NCBI GenBank assembly: GCA_028023455.1
Contig: JAQFVV010006274.1
Span: 2,916,001-2,980,000, forward strand
DNA: 64,000 bases
Source: Epiperipatus broadwayi
Taxonomy: Eukaryota; Onychophora; Udeonychophora; Euonychophora; Peripatidae
Direction: 5' to 3'
Below are positions 46,598-59,019 of this stretch, in pieces (position 1 is the first letter of the stretch; each line of letters starts with the position of its first letter). Made by a program: the position numbers and the translations under genes. The notes under the pieces were generated by a model, which was given only the letters and a program-made list of their open reading frames with translations, was not told the DNA's origin and made no database searches.

Positions 46598-48731
46598 TAT
46601 AACGGGACAGCCTATTTGATAGCCTTAGTTGAGGCACCAAATATAACGGAACGGCATTTAATCATCCCAGTTGATGTATTAATTGTAATATAATCAATTA
46701 TATTTAATGTTTAGAAATCATTAACTTAATGCTTCACAGTTAGGTTCGCCAAATATAACAGAATGGATTATATTTAAAATCTAAGTTGGTCTTGTTAAAT
46801 ATAAAGAGATGATTAAATTCCTTAGAAAGAGGATACGCATTTCACTACAATCGGACTTTGGGTCTTCAAGTAGAATGCTAGAAATGAATCGATGAAATAC
46901 TAAATCCATGATTATATATATCTTTATTATGCTAGCTCAATAATCTTTAAATAAGTTTAAATACAATTTAGACCAGGTCATCCATCTTTCATCCCTCTTT
47001 CAGTCACCATTATGCCACGATATTTAAACTCACGGAGAATTTGCAATTAGCTCTTTTCAGGAATAATTTCAAAACAAGTTATTTCATATGCCTTTATATA
47101 AGCATTAATTATAACTATTATTCATATGATATTTATAATACTAGCATATATATAATATAATTCAATAATGATTAGACAAAGAGATCACGTTAACAAATCA
47201 ATATTTAATAAACAATAAAAAATATAATAGAATAGATAATAAAATATTAATAAATAAATACGGATGAATTTTATCATTTTAAAAGAATATTAATAAATGA
47301 TATTTTTTTATTTAATACCCTATGATAAAACTCAATACTATAATAAACTTTCAAAAATTAAAGAAAATAGCTTAAATTAACAGATATATAAAAACAATAT
47401 CTGGGTTCAAAAATTAATAATTTATGTAACTTATTAATTTATTTATCGTTCTTATTTATATGCTTCACAATTACCCATATATAAGTATTATTTGCCATTG
47501 TATAACTTATATATTATATGTATTTTTAATAAATAAAAATACATTAAACGTTTACAATATTACGTAGTAAACACAATATAATCCTGTTTAAGATATCTGT
47601 CAAATAATAACTATTTTTTATATCCCTCATCTAATTTGATGAATTATGTTAAGCTTTCAATTAATTATATTTAATAATAAATATAATTTTCCTTTTAAGA
47701 TATATATGATGCGATGCCAAATTTGAAATAAAGATAATAATAATAATAATAAACATATTAAAATAATATAAGCATTATTATAATATATATAAATAAATAA
47801 TAAAGGAAACTTATTTATAAGAGAGTTGAGCGTAGATATTGAAGTCTATAGTTCATCATCCCAATGAAGATCTCTTACGAAGCATATCACCAATCCATTG
47901 GTACAATGATGATTCCATTTATCCTTAAACGATAAACTGTTAATAACATCCAATGACCGGATTAATGTGAAATAAAATAAATATTCTTCGAATGTAGATG
48001 TTCTTAATCTTCATTTCTCTATTATCACTAGACGTTCTATATATTCAATATTTCAAAATATTTTAAAATAGCATGCAAGGTTGGTTTCGAAACCTTTACG
48101 ATATAAAGCTGTTTTACTCAAAACACATTGTTTTATCCTATATATATATATATAATTATCTTAAATTTATATATATCCGAAGAATCACGGAAGTATTAAA
48201 ACAACGTAGTTTCCAAAAAACTTAAACAGACGTTCTTTTCTTTTATATTGCTATTCCTTTAAGATTGAGTAGAAAATTAAATATATTTTCCTTGCAGACT
48301 TTTAATCCACAAATTATTTTAATTTGGAAAAGTTAATATTTAAATTCCAATCGTTAAATAGTAGTATTGATAAAAGAAAAATGCTATTTTTAAAGAGAAA
48401 AGATTTTCTTTTTCTTTCGTTTTTTTATATCAAGAGAACGAACGAATCTGCTCGTGTGTTATATACAAGTTCATGCTTAACTCAACTATCAATTGTTCCA
48501 CTGACATTAAGATTTAATAATAAAATAAAAAAAATATATAAGTATTTATTCTTAACTTCAAATCTGGCATTTTACTCAAAAGCTTAAGGTATGTATTATT
48601 TAAAACTTAAATGTATATATAAATAGTACATATATGTTACATAATAAAATAGTCAAATAAAAATTTATATTTATAAATAATTTCACAAGAGATAAAACAC
48701 GTTAGACCAATAATAATAACTGTAAGTTACT

Positions 48732-48737
<6 letters not shown>
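46598..48737 (-). repeat. 5' LTR of the Gypsy element
   Basis: About 2140 bp. Inner end TATAACGGGACAGCC and outer end TTACTATTATA (plus orientation). Differences from the 3' LTR include CTTCACAGTTAG against CTTCCCAGTTAG, GATCTCTTACGAAGC against GATCCCTTATGAAGC and one extra TA in a short TA run. The inner end carries two further motifs like the LTR/PBS junction (46,634-46,649 and 46,743-46,764). Confidence 0.9.
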
Positions 48738-48764
<27 letters not shown>

Positions 48765-48793
48765 ATCACATGTATATAATAGATCATATACAC

Positions 48794-48837
<44 letters not shown>

Positions 48838-48846
48838 GTGTATATG
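48738..48846. repeat. TA tract and perfect TA-centred palindrome
   Basis: The (TA)n target tract of the Gypsy insertion (48,738-48,764) is followed by a 62-bp perfect palindrome (48,785-48,846), CATATACACTGTGTG - (TA)n - CACACAGTGTATATG. Confidence 0.85.
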
Positions 48847-48848
48847 AA

Positions 48849-49160
48849 AGATTTAAACACAGAGATTCAAGCTCCCTTCAGCCATCCACTCTATCTCATA
48901 CAACCAATACATGATCACACATATGTGAAAAAGATAAATAATCTCCAATGTACATATTTCATGTGAAACCAGCATCACAAGTGGGTCCAGATCATCATCC
49001 CACATGCACATATATATAATCAGTGCTCAGTTTATATTAAGATAGAAAATTGTGACACTTTAGTGGACAAGCTTCAATCTACCCCACCCTCCCCAACTCT
49101 TCAGCAATCCATACCATTGAAAATCTGATAATGCAATACCCAAATTCCTTGCCAATGCCA
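48849..49160 (-). repeat. tRNA-related short repeat 'X', copy at 48.9 kb (degenerate)
   Basis: Shares with the copies at 57.83-58.11, 59.02-59.19 and 61.0-61.09 kb the words GATTCAAGCTCCCT, GATAAATAATCTCCAATGTA, CCAGATCATCATC and ATCAGTGCTCAG. In minus orientation the hammerhead core of this family is mutated (CTTGTGA where the best copy has CTGATGA), and the B-box-like part has become GTTTAAATCTTT. Confidence 0.65.
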
Positions 49161-49264
49161 ATATTATTGTCATGCCAATTGACTTTAAATCATTCTGACC
49201 CCTCATGTATAGGACCTTGTTTATTTAAGTACACAGAAGAGAGATGGGCTGGATATAGGCTGAA

Positions 49265-49515
49265 TTTATATATTTAATTCATCATCATCATTATCATCAA
49301 TCATTATCAATCCACTACAGGATGAAGGTCTCTCCAAGTTCAATTCATCTTCTCTGATCTTTAGCTTCTCTTCTCCACATCATCCTGCACACTTTTTTAT
49401 TTCATCCATCCATCTCACATGTGGTCTCTTTCTGGGTATTTTACAATCTCTTGAAATCCAGTTTAAGATTTCAATTGTCCATCTTTTATAATCTCTTCTA
49501 GCAATATGTCCAGCC
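49265..49515 (-). pseudogene. RTE-like LINE 3' end
   Basis: Minus strand: WAGHIARR, then DYKRWTIEILNWISRDC, then RPHVRWMDEIKKCAG. This is the end of the LINE endonuclease/RT proteins that finish with 'W-A-G-H-I-A-R ... R-P-x-x-R-W-x-D-D-L'. It is followed by an untranslated tail containing the reverse complement of CCACTACAGGATGAAGGTCT and a (ATG)n-like end (plus-strand ATCATCATCATTATCATC at 49,280-49,310), typical of RTE-type 3' ends. The 5' side is cut off abruptly by the TA-centred palindrome at 49,504. Typical 5'-truncated insertion, same family as 690-1310. Confidence 0.75.
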
Positions 49516-49546
<31 letters not shown>

Positions 49547-49600
49547 GGCTGGACATATATAAGCAGGCATATATATATATATATATATATGCCTGCTTAT
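49504..49600. repeat. Two adjacent TA-centred inverted repeats
   Basis: ATATGTCCAGCC (49,504-49,515) and GGCTGGACATAT (49,547-49,558) flank a TA tract. Immediately after, ATAAGCAGGCAT (49,559-49,570) and ATGCCTGCTTAT (49,589-49,600) flank another. The first left arm is LINE coding sequence, so its mirror copy arose after LINE insertion. Confidence 0.85.
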
Positions 49601-49739
49601 ATTGACCCAATTCAATTATATATAATTTAGAGACCAATACTTTCATATCTCTACATTTCAACAGATACCATTCATAATGATAATATATTAATAGCTCAAC
49701 CATGTTGTAATATATATGCATATTCAAGAATTTATGAGA

Positions 49740-52499
49740 AAAAAATATTTTAAAATATCCTTAGATGTTTTATAAGGCATTCTCTTGCATTCACTTTTTT
49801 TATAAAATATATATGATAATAATCATATAAATAATTTATTCAACTTTTAAATATTCAAGCAATATGTTGCATAATAATAATAAAGTACTAATTTTAAAAA
49901 ATCATTTTAAAATTATTATCAAAAAAATGCAGTATAAATAAATAATGTTACCTTTGATTCCAAGAATTATTGAAACTATGAAGGTGGTCTGCTTCTTCTT
50001 CATCATCCATCTCAACAAGCTATAAGTATTTATTACCTTCAGAAAGTTACTTTCTGGAAACCTATTTTTCTCTATTTAACATAAAAACTAATCTATTTTC
50101 ATTTTAAATTAGGAACACATATTATAATAAATGTATTAGTTAAACTTTATTTTAAAATATTAGCAATAAATTAAAATAACCAAAAAATTTAAAGTTACTA
50201 AAAGTCTTTTATTCTCCTTGCATTTTCAGCACTTTCAAAAATTCTCCCTCCATTGCTTAGTTATGAGTACAAAGTTCTGAATGAATATTGCTCTCTTCTC
50301 CTGGCATCACTCAATAAATACATAAATAACAAAATTAAATCCTAACAAATCCAGAAAAAATATTGTTCATTCTTGAAAGATAAATATAAATTTCAGTCTC
50401 TTTTCTGAATATTTATTCATGCAAACAATATTTTCATAAAAAAAATTAAAGATTCATTTTTATGTTGAATAAAATATTCTTTACATCATATTTTTCTTAT
50501 AGCATTCAAAACTTTTATACAGCAAAACATATCATGATGACTATACTTTCATCACTAAACATCTGTAGAACATTGTATAACATAAGATTTGTTTATTTAT
50601 TAATTTTTCTTTCAGCAGACAGTCATATTTTGTAATCACTAAATGTAGATTTTTTAAAAAATATTCAAGACTTCTTTGAAAAATGTGTATATTTCAATTA
50701 GTTATCTTTAAGTAAATGGCAGCTTTTCCACCCAAGCACAAATTATATAATACAATGCAAATCTTAAAAAAGAAATGCATTATAGTTTATTTTAAATAAA
50801 GAAAGTTATTTTAAAACATATAGTTCATTCATCAGCTCTATAACAAATAATTTTTTTCCAAAAGTATATAAATTCAAAAGTCACAGATGTAAAATTTATT
50901 TAAATTAAGCTTTAAAGATAAACTAAAGATAAGGGATTCCATTCACATTTATATAACAAAAATAATTATACTTGCACATCATAAAAATATGCCTTCATCT
51001 AACTTTTAATTTGGATGCAAAATATTAACTTATCTTTCTCCTGAAATTTATAACATTATGAGAATTACTTTTAACAAATATTTTTTTCATATTAGTTAGC
51101 CTAAATTTTCTTAAAAAAATATATTTATTATAATAAGATCAAATTACTAAAAATAAATGTTCATTCACCTGAGTATATTAAATATACTGAATTCAAAGTT
51201 CTTACATATTTCCAAATCTCCAGTCCTATGGTTAAATCCTTCTCAGCATTTGGTACACATTGTATTCACTCTTAAGTGATTACTATTGTTTTTTATAAAA
51301 ATCATAGTTTTTAAGTAAGCTTCAAGTAAAACTTTCTGATAGGGAATAACTGGTATCTAATCAATCATTATTTAAAATAATTACTAAATTATACTTTTAA
51401 AACTTTTAAATAGAAAATAATAATGATTATAAAAATTACTACTTTAAAACAATTAGACAAAAAAAATATTGATTATACATTTCACAATCACTGACACTGT
51501 ACTGCTCTGTTTAGACTTGATTGAACATCTTTTATATTGATTTGATCTAGTGATTTCATTGGTTAATTCTACCTTTAGAACACTTGCTAATTTACATAAA
51601 CTAAATTAATTTCATCTTTAAAATAAGTTTTAAAACTATGAGCCATCATCTTAAAAATATTACACCAAATTATTTAGCACTTTAAATATGAAATATTTTT
51701 ATTAAAATATCAAATATCTTTATTAAAACAATTTAAATATTTTAATGATTCTAAAATATTAATTTTAAAGTGAAATATTATATTTAAACAGCATAATAAT
51801 TTTAATTATTAATTTTAAAAATATTATCTTTAGACTTAATTTTGCAACTTTTAAAATATATCCAATTTTATTAATAAGACTAAAAATCAATGTTTCTTTC
51901 TCTAACACATGAAAGCTCAAATGCAATACACACACACCTTTTAAGTCATATGGCACTTTCAGAAGATTCTAAACTAACTAAATTTTTCATTATCTAAATA
52001 GTAATTTAAACAAATAATTATTTAAAACATATTAAACACATTGTATATATTACTTGTTGCTAGAATTAGACTATTGTATTATTGCGGTACCAATTAAATA
52101 TAATAAATATAAATTAATCTTATCTTTTAAATAATGTATTACATTATTTTTATTACTTAATTTATAGTAAAATGACTAAACTATTTAAACATCTTTACAG
52201 GCTTCTATTTACTAAGTTTGAATCTCTCCTACCTATAAAGTCACAATAACATATTATAAACTTACAAAAATTTAATTTTTTTAAAAAATAGCTACATTTT
52301 CAAACCCTATATAAACTGTCTCTCTGTTCAAATCATCCAAATGTTAACAACACCCTATGTAAGTAAAGATAAAGTCTGAATATCAAACAGACTTTATATT
52401 TATTCACAGAGGGTATTTCTGAAAAAACATAACATTTGGGAGAATGATTTGAACATTTTGTATTTGAATTTTCAGCTAGTGATATGCTCTGAAATATTT

Positions 52500-52500
<1 letters not shown>
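49740..52500. other. AT-rich interval, no gene seen
   Basis: About 2.8 kb of AT-rich sequence with only background ORFs. No recognisable feature. Confidence 0.4.

Positions 52501-52562
<62 letters not shown>
52501..52562. repeat. Compound microsatellite (CT)n(CA)n(TA)n
   Basis: CTCTCTCTCTCT runs into CACACACACA and then TATATATATA without interruption. Confidence 0.9.
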
Positions 52563-55500
52563 ATAACATTACAGTGTCACTGTAACTTGGCCATTATAAA
52601 TTTGTAAATATAAAATTTAATTTTTATAGTCAAAAAAATGTATTCATCACTGTCATTGGTTGTAGAGCATAGAATATAATCATTATCATGTTTAAATAGC
52701 CCCTCATTCTAATGTTTATGAGAAATATATAATTTTCAAAAGCATCTTGAATGGCTTTTCAAGCAGATTTTTTTTGATAGATTTCTATATTTGTAGAAAT
52801 AAAATATGTATGTTCATATTCATGCTCATATTTCAATGTTATTTTTATTGAGGAATAAACTTATCAATTGTATAAATCAAAAGAAGTTCTTATACATAAA
52901 ACAAATAATTCAAAAGTAGAAATATAGAATAGAATTATAAATTCAACATTACAATCCTAACATATTTTATTTATGCATAGAATAAACAGTTCTTACATTT
53001 TTATATTTTGTCTGTGTGTGTGTGCATGGAAGTTTTCATATTACAATATTAGTGAAATTAATTGGTTTAGTTTACTTGAATATTTATTAAATAAGAAATT
53101 ATTATTAAATAAGAAATTATTTATTTAAAAGTCAATTTAAAATCAATTGAAATAAATATCTGAGAACTTTATAATTTATTTTGAATAAATATTTGTAAAA
53201 GTTACATTTTACAAAACCCAAATATAAAAGTGAAGTGATTGAAAAAGACTGAAATTATTATTATTTATTTATTTTTAAAAACCATGTTTTTAAAATAAAT
53301 TTATTGCCTTGTTTTAAAAAAAATCTTAATTTTAATATTTTGCTCAGCAATAACCATGATGACTTTCCCAGACACATTAAGAAACTCTAATGCATGATGG
53401 AAAATATTCTGTAATTCAGACATCATGTGATAACTGGTATAAAAGCTGAAGTTTGGAAAATCCAGACAGTCTTTATAAAATTCTTATTGCAGTCAGAACC
53501 TAAACAGATTCAAATTTTTAACTAGCCATTTTGTGTTTCTCCTACATGATAGTGACCAATTAGATAAATAGCTTAGGTAGTTATCTTTGCTAAGCAAATA
53601 GCTTCTCATTGTTGTTCCAGGAAAAAAAATAAACAACAATGGATAAAACAAAAACCCATCATTAATTAATTCATTAATTATTAGAGACAACTGTCACTGT
53701 AAAAGGGACTTGTGGATTTCAACAACAAATTAGTGGATTTCTTCAATTGAAACTAATGGAAAATAGCTAAATATTTTTTGAAAATTATATTTCTTATTTT
53801 CAAACAAGTTGCTAATGTTTATTTTCCAAATTATTATCAAAATAATTATTTTCTTTACTACAAGATAGAATTATATAACTTCTCAATAGTTAAATTTATC
53901 TTATCTTTAATTATAAAAGAAAACATTTGTTAAATAAAAATTTTGTCAACTCAAATATGCCTCCTTATAAACTTGTCACAAAAAGTAATAAAATCCCTCT
54001 GTTATGAATAATAAACTATTTGTTTTATTGGAGATACGATCAGAAATATTGTCATTATGGGTTAAAGATCTATAAATGACTAGATTAATTTTATGTGAGA
54101 AATATAAAGAAGTAATGAACACTAACCTTTTGGATAAAATTATAGCATTTATTCAAATAAATTAAATTGCAACATGGAATAAAGTAGAATAAAACTACAA
54201 ATTTGCATCTAGTGTTTAAGAAATTGCATTATGAATTATCCATGCTAAATATTTAAATAACATTCAAATGATAATGGATTATGAAGCTAAATATTTAAAT
54301 GCCACTCCTGAATTGTGAATTAACAAATCAAATATTAAATATGATAAATGTCCAAGTTATAAGCAATCTTAAAAATGGATTAATGTGTTAAATATAAATT
54401 ATCTTGGATTAACAAGTATGCTAAATGGAGTTTATTACTCTTTATGATGTTTCCAGAAAGGATGATATTACAAAAATGAAATTAATTGTGTAGTAAACTG
54501 GACAGATTATTTAATACACTTTCTCATCATCACTTCTTTCTTAGTTAATATTATAGTTGTTAATATAATAAAGTTTTCTCAGCTATTACTATGTTATGTA
54601 AGGAAATATTTTATTTAATATTATTATTGTTGATATTGAATGGAATTAACTGTGATTTGCTTTAGGATTAGGTTGTACAAATGTAGCTAACTTATTAAGC
54701 TTATATAAAACTGCGATCTTGTGAATATTAAATGTTTTATGAGTTTTTAAGTTTCAACCTCAAAATTAAATAGAGTTAATCATCTTTATGTAGATGAGTA
54801 AATCTGTAAGCAATATTTTTTTTGCAACACTCTTACATGCTAGCATTAATTTTCACTGTTATATAGTATGCAACAAGGCAGCCTAATGATCTAGTCATAT
54901 ATTTTGTCAGTAGCTCCTAACATTTAACCCCACAATTGAATCCAATAAAAGATCTTGAAGCAAAATAAATGAGCCCAATGTAATAAATATTATCTAGGTA
55001 TGTTAAGCAATGATTTGCTTCTCTTAAAAGAGTGGAAACTTTTTCAACATTATTAAATGAGGTTGATTAATAATTGATGAGTTAATAAAACAGACTAATT
55101 AAGAATGATGAGAAAACATTTACCTTTTATGATGATGATAATTATTATCCTTCAGTATTTAAATTGAAGATTATTTTGAAATAATAAACAACCTATTTCT
55201 ATTTAATGTTAGTGTCTTCACAACACCATCTGATAACGCACTTTATATATCCCAAGTTCAAATTAGATTTAAGAAGTAAATAATAATATTTATTAGATAT
55301 TTTATACAATACTTTTTATTGTTATTATTCGTTTTTATCATTTATTTTATAATGTGTAATAAAGTAATTATTAATTTTTGAATATTTCTCTTTTGTCGTT
55401 ATCAAAGAAACATCGTCTCTGCATATTCACGATATAAAAGTATTTTTAAGATATTAGCCTACACATAAAATCTATTTTGGATTAAATACATCATTATTGT

Positions 55501-55700
55501 TTTCATGCTATCTGAAATGTAAAAGTATTGGATTAGAATAGTGTACATAATATCCCTTTACATTTTCGTATCCTAGAATGCATAACCACACTTGATTATT
55601 CATACAGTTATTTTTTTATTTTATGTAACCCTGAAATAAATTAATAATCAAATTTGTATTTAAATTTGCTAGCTTTAGTTTTAAAACACAGATTAAGTTG
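52563..55700. other. AT-rich interval, no gene seen
   Basis: About 3.1 kb without supported coding or RNA features. A minus-strand stretch near 53.35-53.70 kb shows short protein-like runs but no domain that I recognise. Confidence 0.35.
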
Positions 55701-55842
55701 TAAGATGTGATATGTTGGATTATTTCCATCATTTATGAGTGAATGTTGAATGTATAGAAAATTTTAAACTTTATTTAAAATTTTCAAATACAAACAACTT
55801 GTTAATAATAACACACAAATAGACAATATAGGTTAGTAATTA

Positions 55843-55886
55843 CACAACGTTTCGAGTAGTATTATTCTCCACTCTTCTTCAGGTGT
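55843..55886 (-). ncRNA. Hammerhead-like motif without stem III loop
   Basis: Minus strand: stem I ACAC (55,886-55,883); CTGAAGA (55,882-55,876); one extra A; stem II GAGT / long loop / ACTC; GAAA (55,853-55,850); then CGTT and GTGT, which pairs with ACAC. Core and stems I and II are good. Stem III would be A-C facing G-T with no loop, so a single molecule could not fold it; a dimer might. Confidence 0.4.
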
Positions 55887-55941
55887 TGCTCACCTCTATG
55901 CACAGTGACAATATTTACTTAGAAGATGAAGTCACACCTTT

Positions 55942-55986
55942 AGATTCTTGAATATCGCATTTAAGGAAACGCTCTATCAACTGAGC
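55942..55986 (-). promoter_or_regulatory. tRNA-like internal Pol III promoter (A and B boxes)
   Basis: Minus strand: GCTCAGTTGATAGAGC is a perfect tRNA D-arm with A-box character, and about 34 bp on, ATTCAAGAATC resembles a B box. Box order and spacing fit a tRNA-derived Pol III promoter. The acceptor stem and a proper T-arm are not visible, so this is a SINE-type head rather than a tRNA. Confidence 0.45.
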
Positions 55987-56150
55987 TATTACTCGAAACG
56001 TTGTGTAATTACTAACCTGTATTATCTATTTGTGTGTTATTACTAACAAGTTGTTTGTATTTGGAAAGTTGAAATAAAGTTTAAAATTTTATATGCATTC
56101 AACATTTACTCATAAATGATTAAAATAGTCCAACATATCACATCTTATAA

Positions 56151-57825
56151 TATACCATCATTACAAACCTTCAGACAAATACAGATTAAGTTGCTCTTAG
56201 TTAATTCTTATAGTAAGAAACAAGATATTTGCAATGATTTTTATTATTAAAATAGAATACGATTAAGAGTACAATTATTATTATAAAACCCTGATAAATT
56301 TATTTATTATTTTATTAAATGCAAATCTATTATTAAAGTATGGAACAGTTTTAGCTTCTGTGGAAATAAATAGCCAAGTGAGAATAGTAAACTCACTTCT
56401 TTCTCCATCTCAATCACATTTTCACATTACGACTTAAACGAACTTTTTCCACATTATTGTCACCTAGAGTGTGATCGGTCTCTCTTGTCGTGGTTTCAAA
56501 CTACGTCTCAATTGATATCGCATCATTTTATATATAACATAAAAGCAGTCAACACTTAAACAATAAATATAAATAACAATCTCAATCTCTAATGAAGACA
56601 ATTTTCTTTTTACAATTAGGTGGATACTCTTTCTAATATTTTTATATAAACAGGAAAAATTGTAACTCGATTAATGAGAGTTGATTATTAATTCAAAAAA
56701 GTGAACTTCATTAAATAGGTAAAATATCATGTTGTGAAGCAAACTAATAAAGAATCAATTACGACTTTCAAATTCTACTGTTCAAGGTTAGATAGGTTTG
56801 CAAATGTAAATGCATGAAAGCAGTAAACGCTTAAATAACACCAATATTTATCATTTCAGTTGAGTGTTCCAATTTGAAAATTAGCCCAATGGAAAAATTT
56901 ATAGTTTTACATATTTATGATTAATGCTAATTTGTGTAATAATATTTTGTACCAGGATACTGATGTTCTTTTTGGTAGTGTTTTACTATAAAAGAGTTAA
57001 TAATTTTGCCATTGCCACAATATTTTATCCCATAATTATTGGTTTTATTTATTTTTATCTCAGGTATTAAAATGACCAGCCCTGCAGGTTTGATATAGTA
57101 TAGAGAGAGAAACTCACAAGCTCTGTTTGATGGATCACAACTCAGTATCTCTCATTTCAGGCACTTGTACTTCATATGAACTACTGAGCAATAAAGCCAT
57201 TTAACTATTACCTTTAGTATTGCTATGGCCAAGTATAAACACACACACAACCATACATAACCTATACATATCACAATAAGCATAAAAATATAATGACCAT
57301 CAACCATTAATATATGGATAGAGACAATAAAGAAAGACCAATGTTTTACGTATTAAAATGTGAATTTAATAATAAAGAAAAATAAAATAATATTTGAACA
57401 ATATTCTTGATTTATACAGTAATTATATATCAAAAACAGTTCATAAATATTAAATATCTGTGAGACTTAATAATTGATTATGACAGAAAAATATATAAAA
57501 TAAAATAAAAAAGAATATATAATATAAAATAAAAAAGAATATATATATATATAATTAATAATTATTTTTCTTTTTAAAGATTGTGATAGATTATAGTGAT
57601 TATCTTTGAGGCAAAAGAAAGCATAATTAGCTTTTGAATATTATTATATTAACTTAAAAACAGACCGATTTCTAACTGCTAAAATTATAAGAGTAAACAT
57701 AAATGCATTTTGTGATAATTACATATGTTGTTAAGGTACCAATTTTGATATATGTAAAATTAAACAATTTTGTTTTAAATTAATTTTAAAAAAAATTAAG
57801 ATATCAAAAATAACTAGATGCCTTT
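56151..57825. other. AT-rich interval, possible tRNA-like trace
   Basis: No gene seen. Around 57,085-57,200 a minus-strand segment (TGCTCAGTAGTTCATA ... GAGTTGTGATCC) has weak A/B-box character and may be another short tRNA-derived repeat. Too degenerate to call. Confidence 0.3.
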
Positions 57826-57829
57826 GAGC

Positions 57830-58110
57830 ATTCCATCATCAGATTTACAATTGGATGGACGGTTGAAGATTTGGAGTGTGGAGTAGATTGAAGCCTGTCC
57901 ATTAAAGTATGAGGATTTGTCTATCTTAATATATATCTAAGCACTTATAGTATATATGTGTAGAGATGATAATCTGGACTAACTGATGATTGCTGGTTTA
58001 GCATGAAATTGAATGATTATTTATCTTTTCAACATATATGTGTTTAAGGGTATCAGTGTTATTAGATGGAGTGGAGAGTAGTGGGTCGTGTGAAAGTCTG
58101 TGCTCATATC
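57830..58110 (+). repeat. tRNA-related short repeat 'X' with hammerhead core
   Basis: Plus-orientation copy of the repeat at 48.9, 59.1 and 61.0 kb: GTAGATTGAAGCCTGTCCAT, TCTATCTTAATATA, GATGATAATCTGGACTAA, then CTGATGA (57,983-57,989), TTGCT / GGTTT / AGCAT and GAAA (58,005-58,008), then TTATTTATCTTTT. Stem II has four pairs, with one U-U at its base. Stem III and the cleavage site are not preserved in this copy. Confidence 0.6.
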
Positions 58111-59015
58111 TTAATACTAGATGGATAAATTAATTAAATGCCTAGTTTTTAATTAGTCATAAATTAAAATAATAAAATAATGGCAAAATTCTTTCCTTCA
58201 TTTTTTAAAATCATCTCTCTATAGTTGTTTTTATAGAAGAATGCCTTTCTTCTTGCTGATTATACCAATTCCTTTTTAAAATGCCATTAAAAATAAAAAT
58301 AACATGCAGAATCTTGCTTCTGATAGGTTTATATAATTTCATTTTGATGACAAGGTTAAACATGAAATATGTTTAGTTAATTTTACCTGTATATTACCCC
58401 TCTAGTATAAATGCTCAGATGTCACTATAATGAAGGACAATAAGTATTTTTGGAAGAAATCAGCGTGCAATTAACTCAATGGATATTTTTTAACCAGATA
58501 TACTGAATAATAGTTACGTATAAAAAAGTCAGTCACCTCTGCAATATAATTTATTAGAAGTATGGTAAAGATTTATTTATGTTGCATCTTATAGGTTTTC
58601 TCCAGAAATTACCGCCTTGTCATTATGACTTAAAATCAAATGTTCTTGGATCCCAAGGTTCCGTTTATATAGAAATTCTATGCTAACGTCCAAAAACTCC
58701 AGTCTCTATGCTTTCAGACTATAATCTATAATTTTTATATGTATAGTCTTTTTCAAGATGTTGATTAAATAAATAAAAATGATATATTCTGCTTTAATAA
58801 ATATTTTCTTTTTTCTAGTTATAACAATATATTTTTACAAATAAAGCTTTTCCCAAATAAATAAAAAAATAAATGCAATTAAAATTCCAAAAACTATCAT
58901 TATCATTTTTAAAGAACTTTATTAAATTATGTTTTTACATTGATGATTTGTTCACACATTCATCTATATAATGTTTAAATAGAATTATATTGTTTATACT
59001 GAACTTAATATAATT
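58111..59015. other. AT-rich interval, no gene seen
   Basis: No supported feature. Confidence 0.35.
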
Positions 59016-59019
59016 AAAA

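Larger units (their letters stand above)
38192..48737 (-). mobile_element. Ty3/Gypsy LTR retrotransposon, nearly complete
   Basis: A 10.5-kb element on the minus strand with two 2.14-kb LTRs, a primer-binding site, gag, pol in the order protease, RT, RNase H, integrase, and a polypurine tract. The pol order and integrase type place it in Ty3/Gypsy (Metaviridae). It sits inside a TA tract: (CA)n(TA)n lies to the left and (TA)n to the right. The two LTRs differ at only about a dozen positions that I can see, so insertion is recent. Pol carries one frameshift before its end. No envelope-like ORF is evident between pol and the 3' LTR. Confidence 0.92.
55701..56150. mobile_element. Foldback element with tRNA-like and hammerhead-like centre
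   Basis: Arms (55,701-55,859 and 55,990-56,150) are inverted copies sharing AAGATGTGATATGTTGGA, GTATAGAAAATTTTAAACTT, ACAAACAACTTGTTAATAA, ACACACAAATAGA and ACACAACGTTTCGAGTA. The unpaired centre of about 130 bp contains a tRNA-like stretch (minus strand, 55,986-55,942) and a hammerhead-like core (minus strand, 55,886-55,843). A shorter hairpin copy is at 22.4 kb. No protein is encoded. Confidence 0.8.

Noticed and set aside
57825-57865. CTGATGATGGAATG on the minus strand next to repeat X
   Set aside because: The GAAA box is absent and stem II is ambiguous; could be a decayed second core but not supportable.
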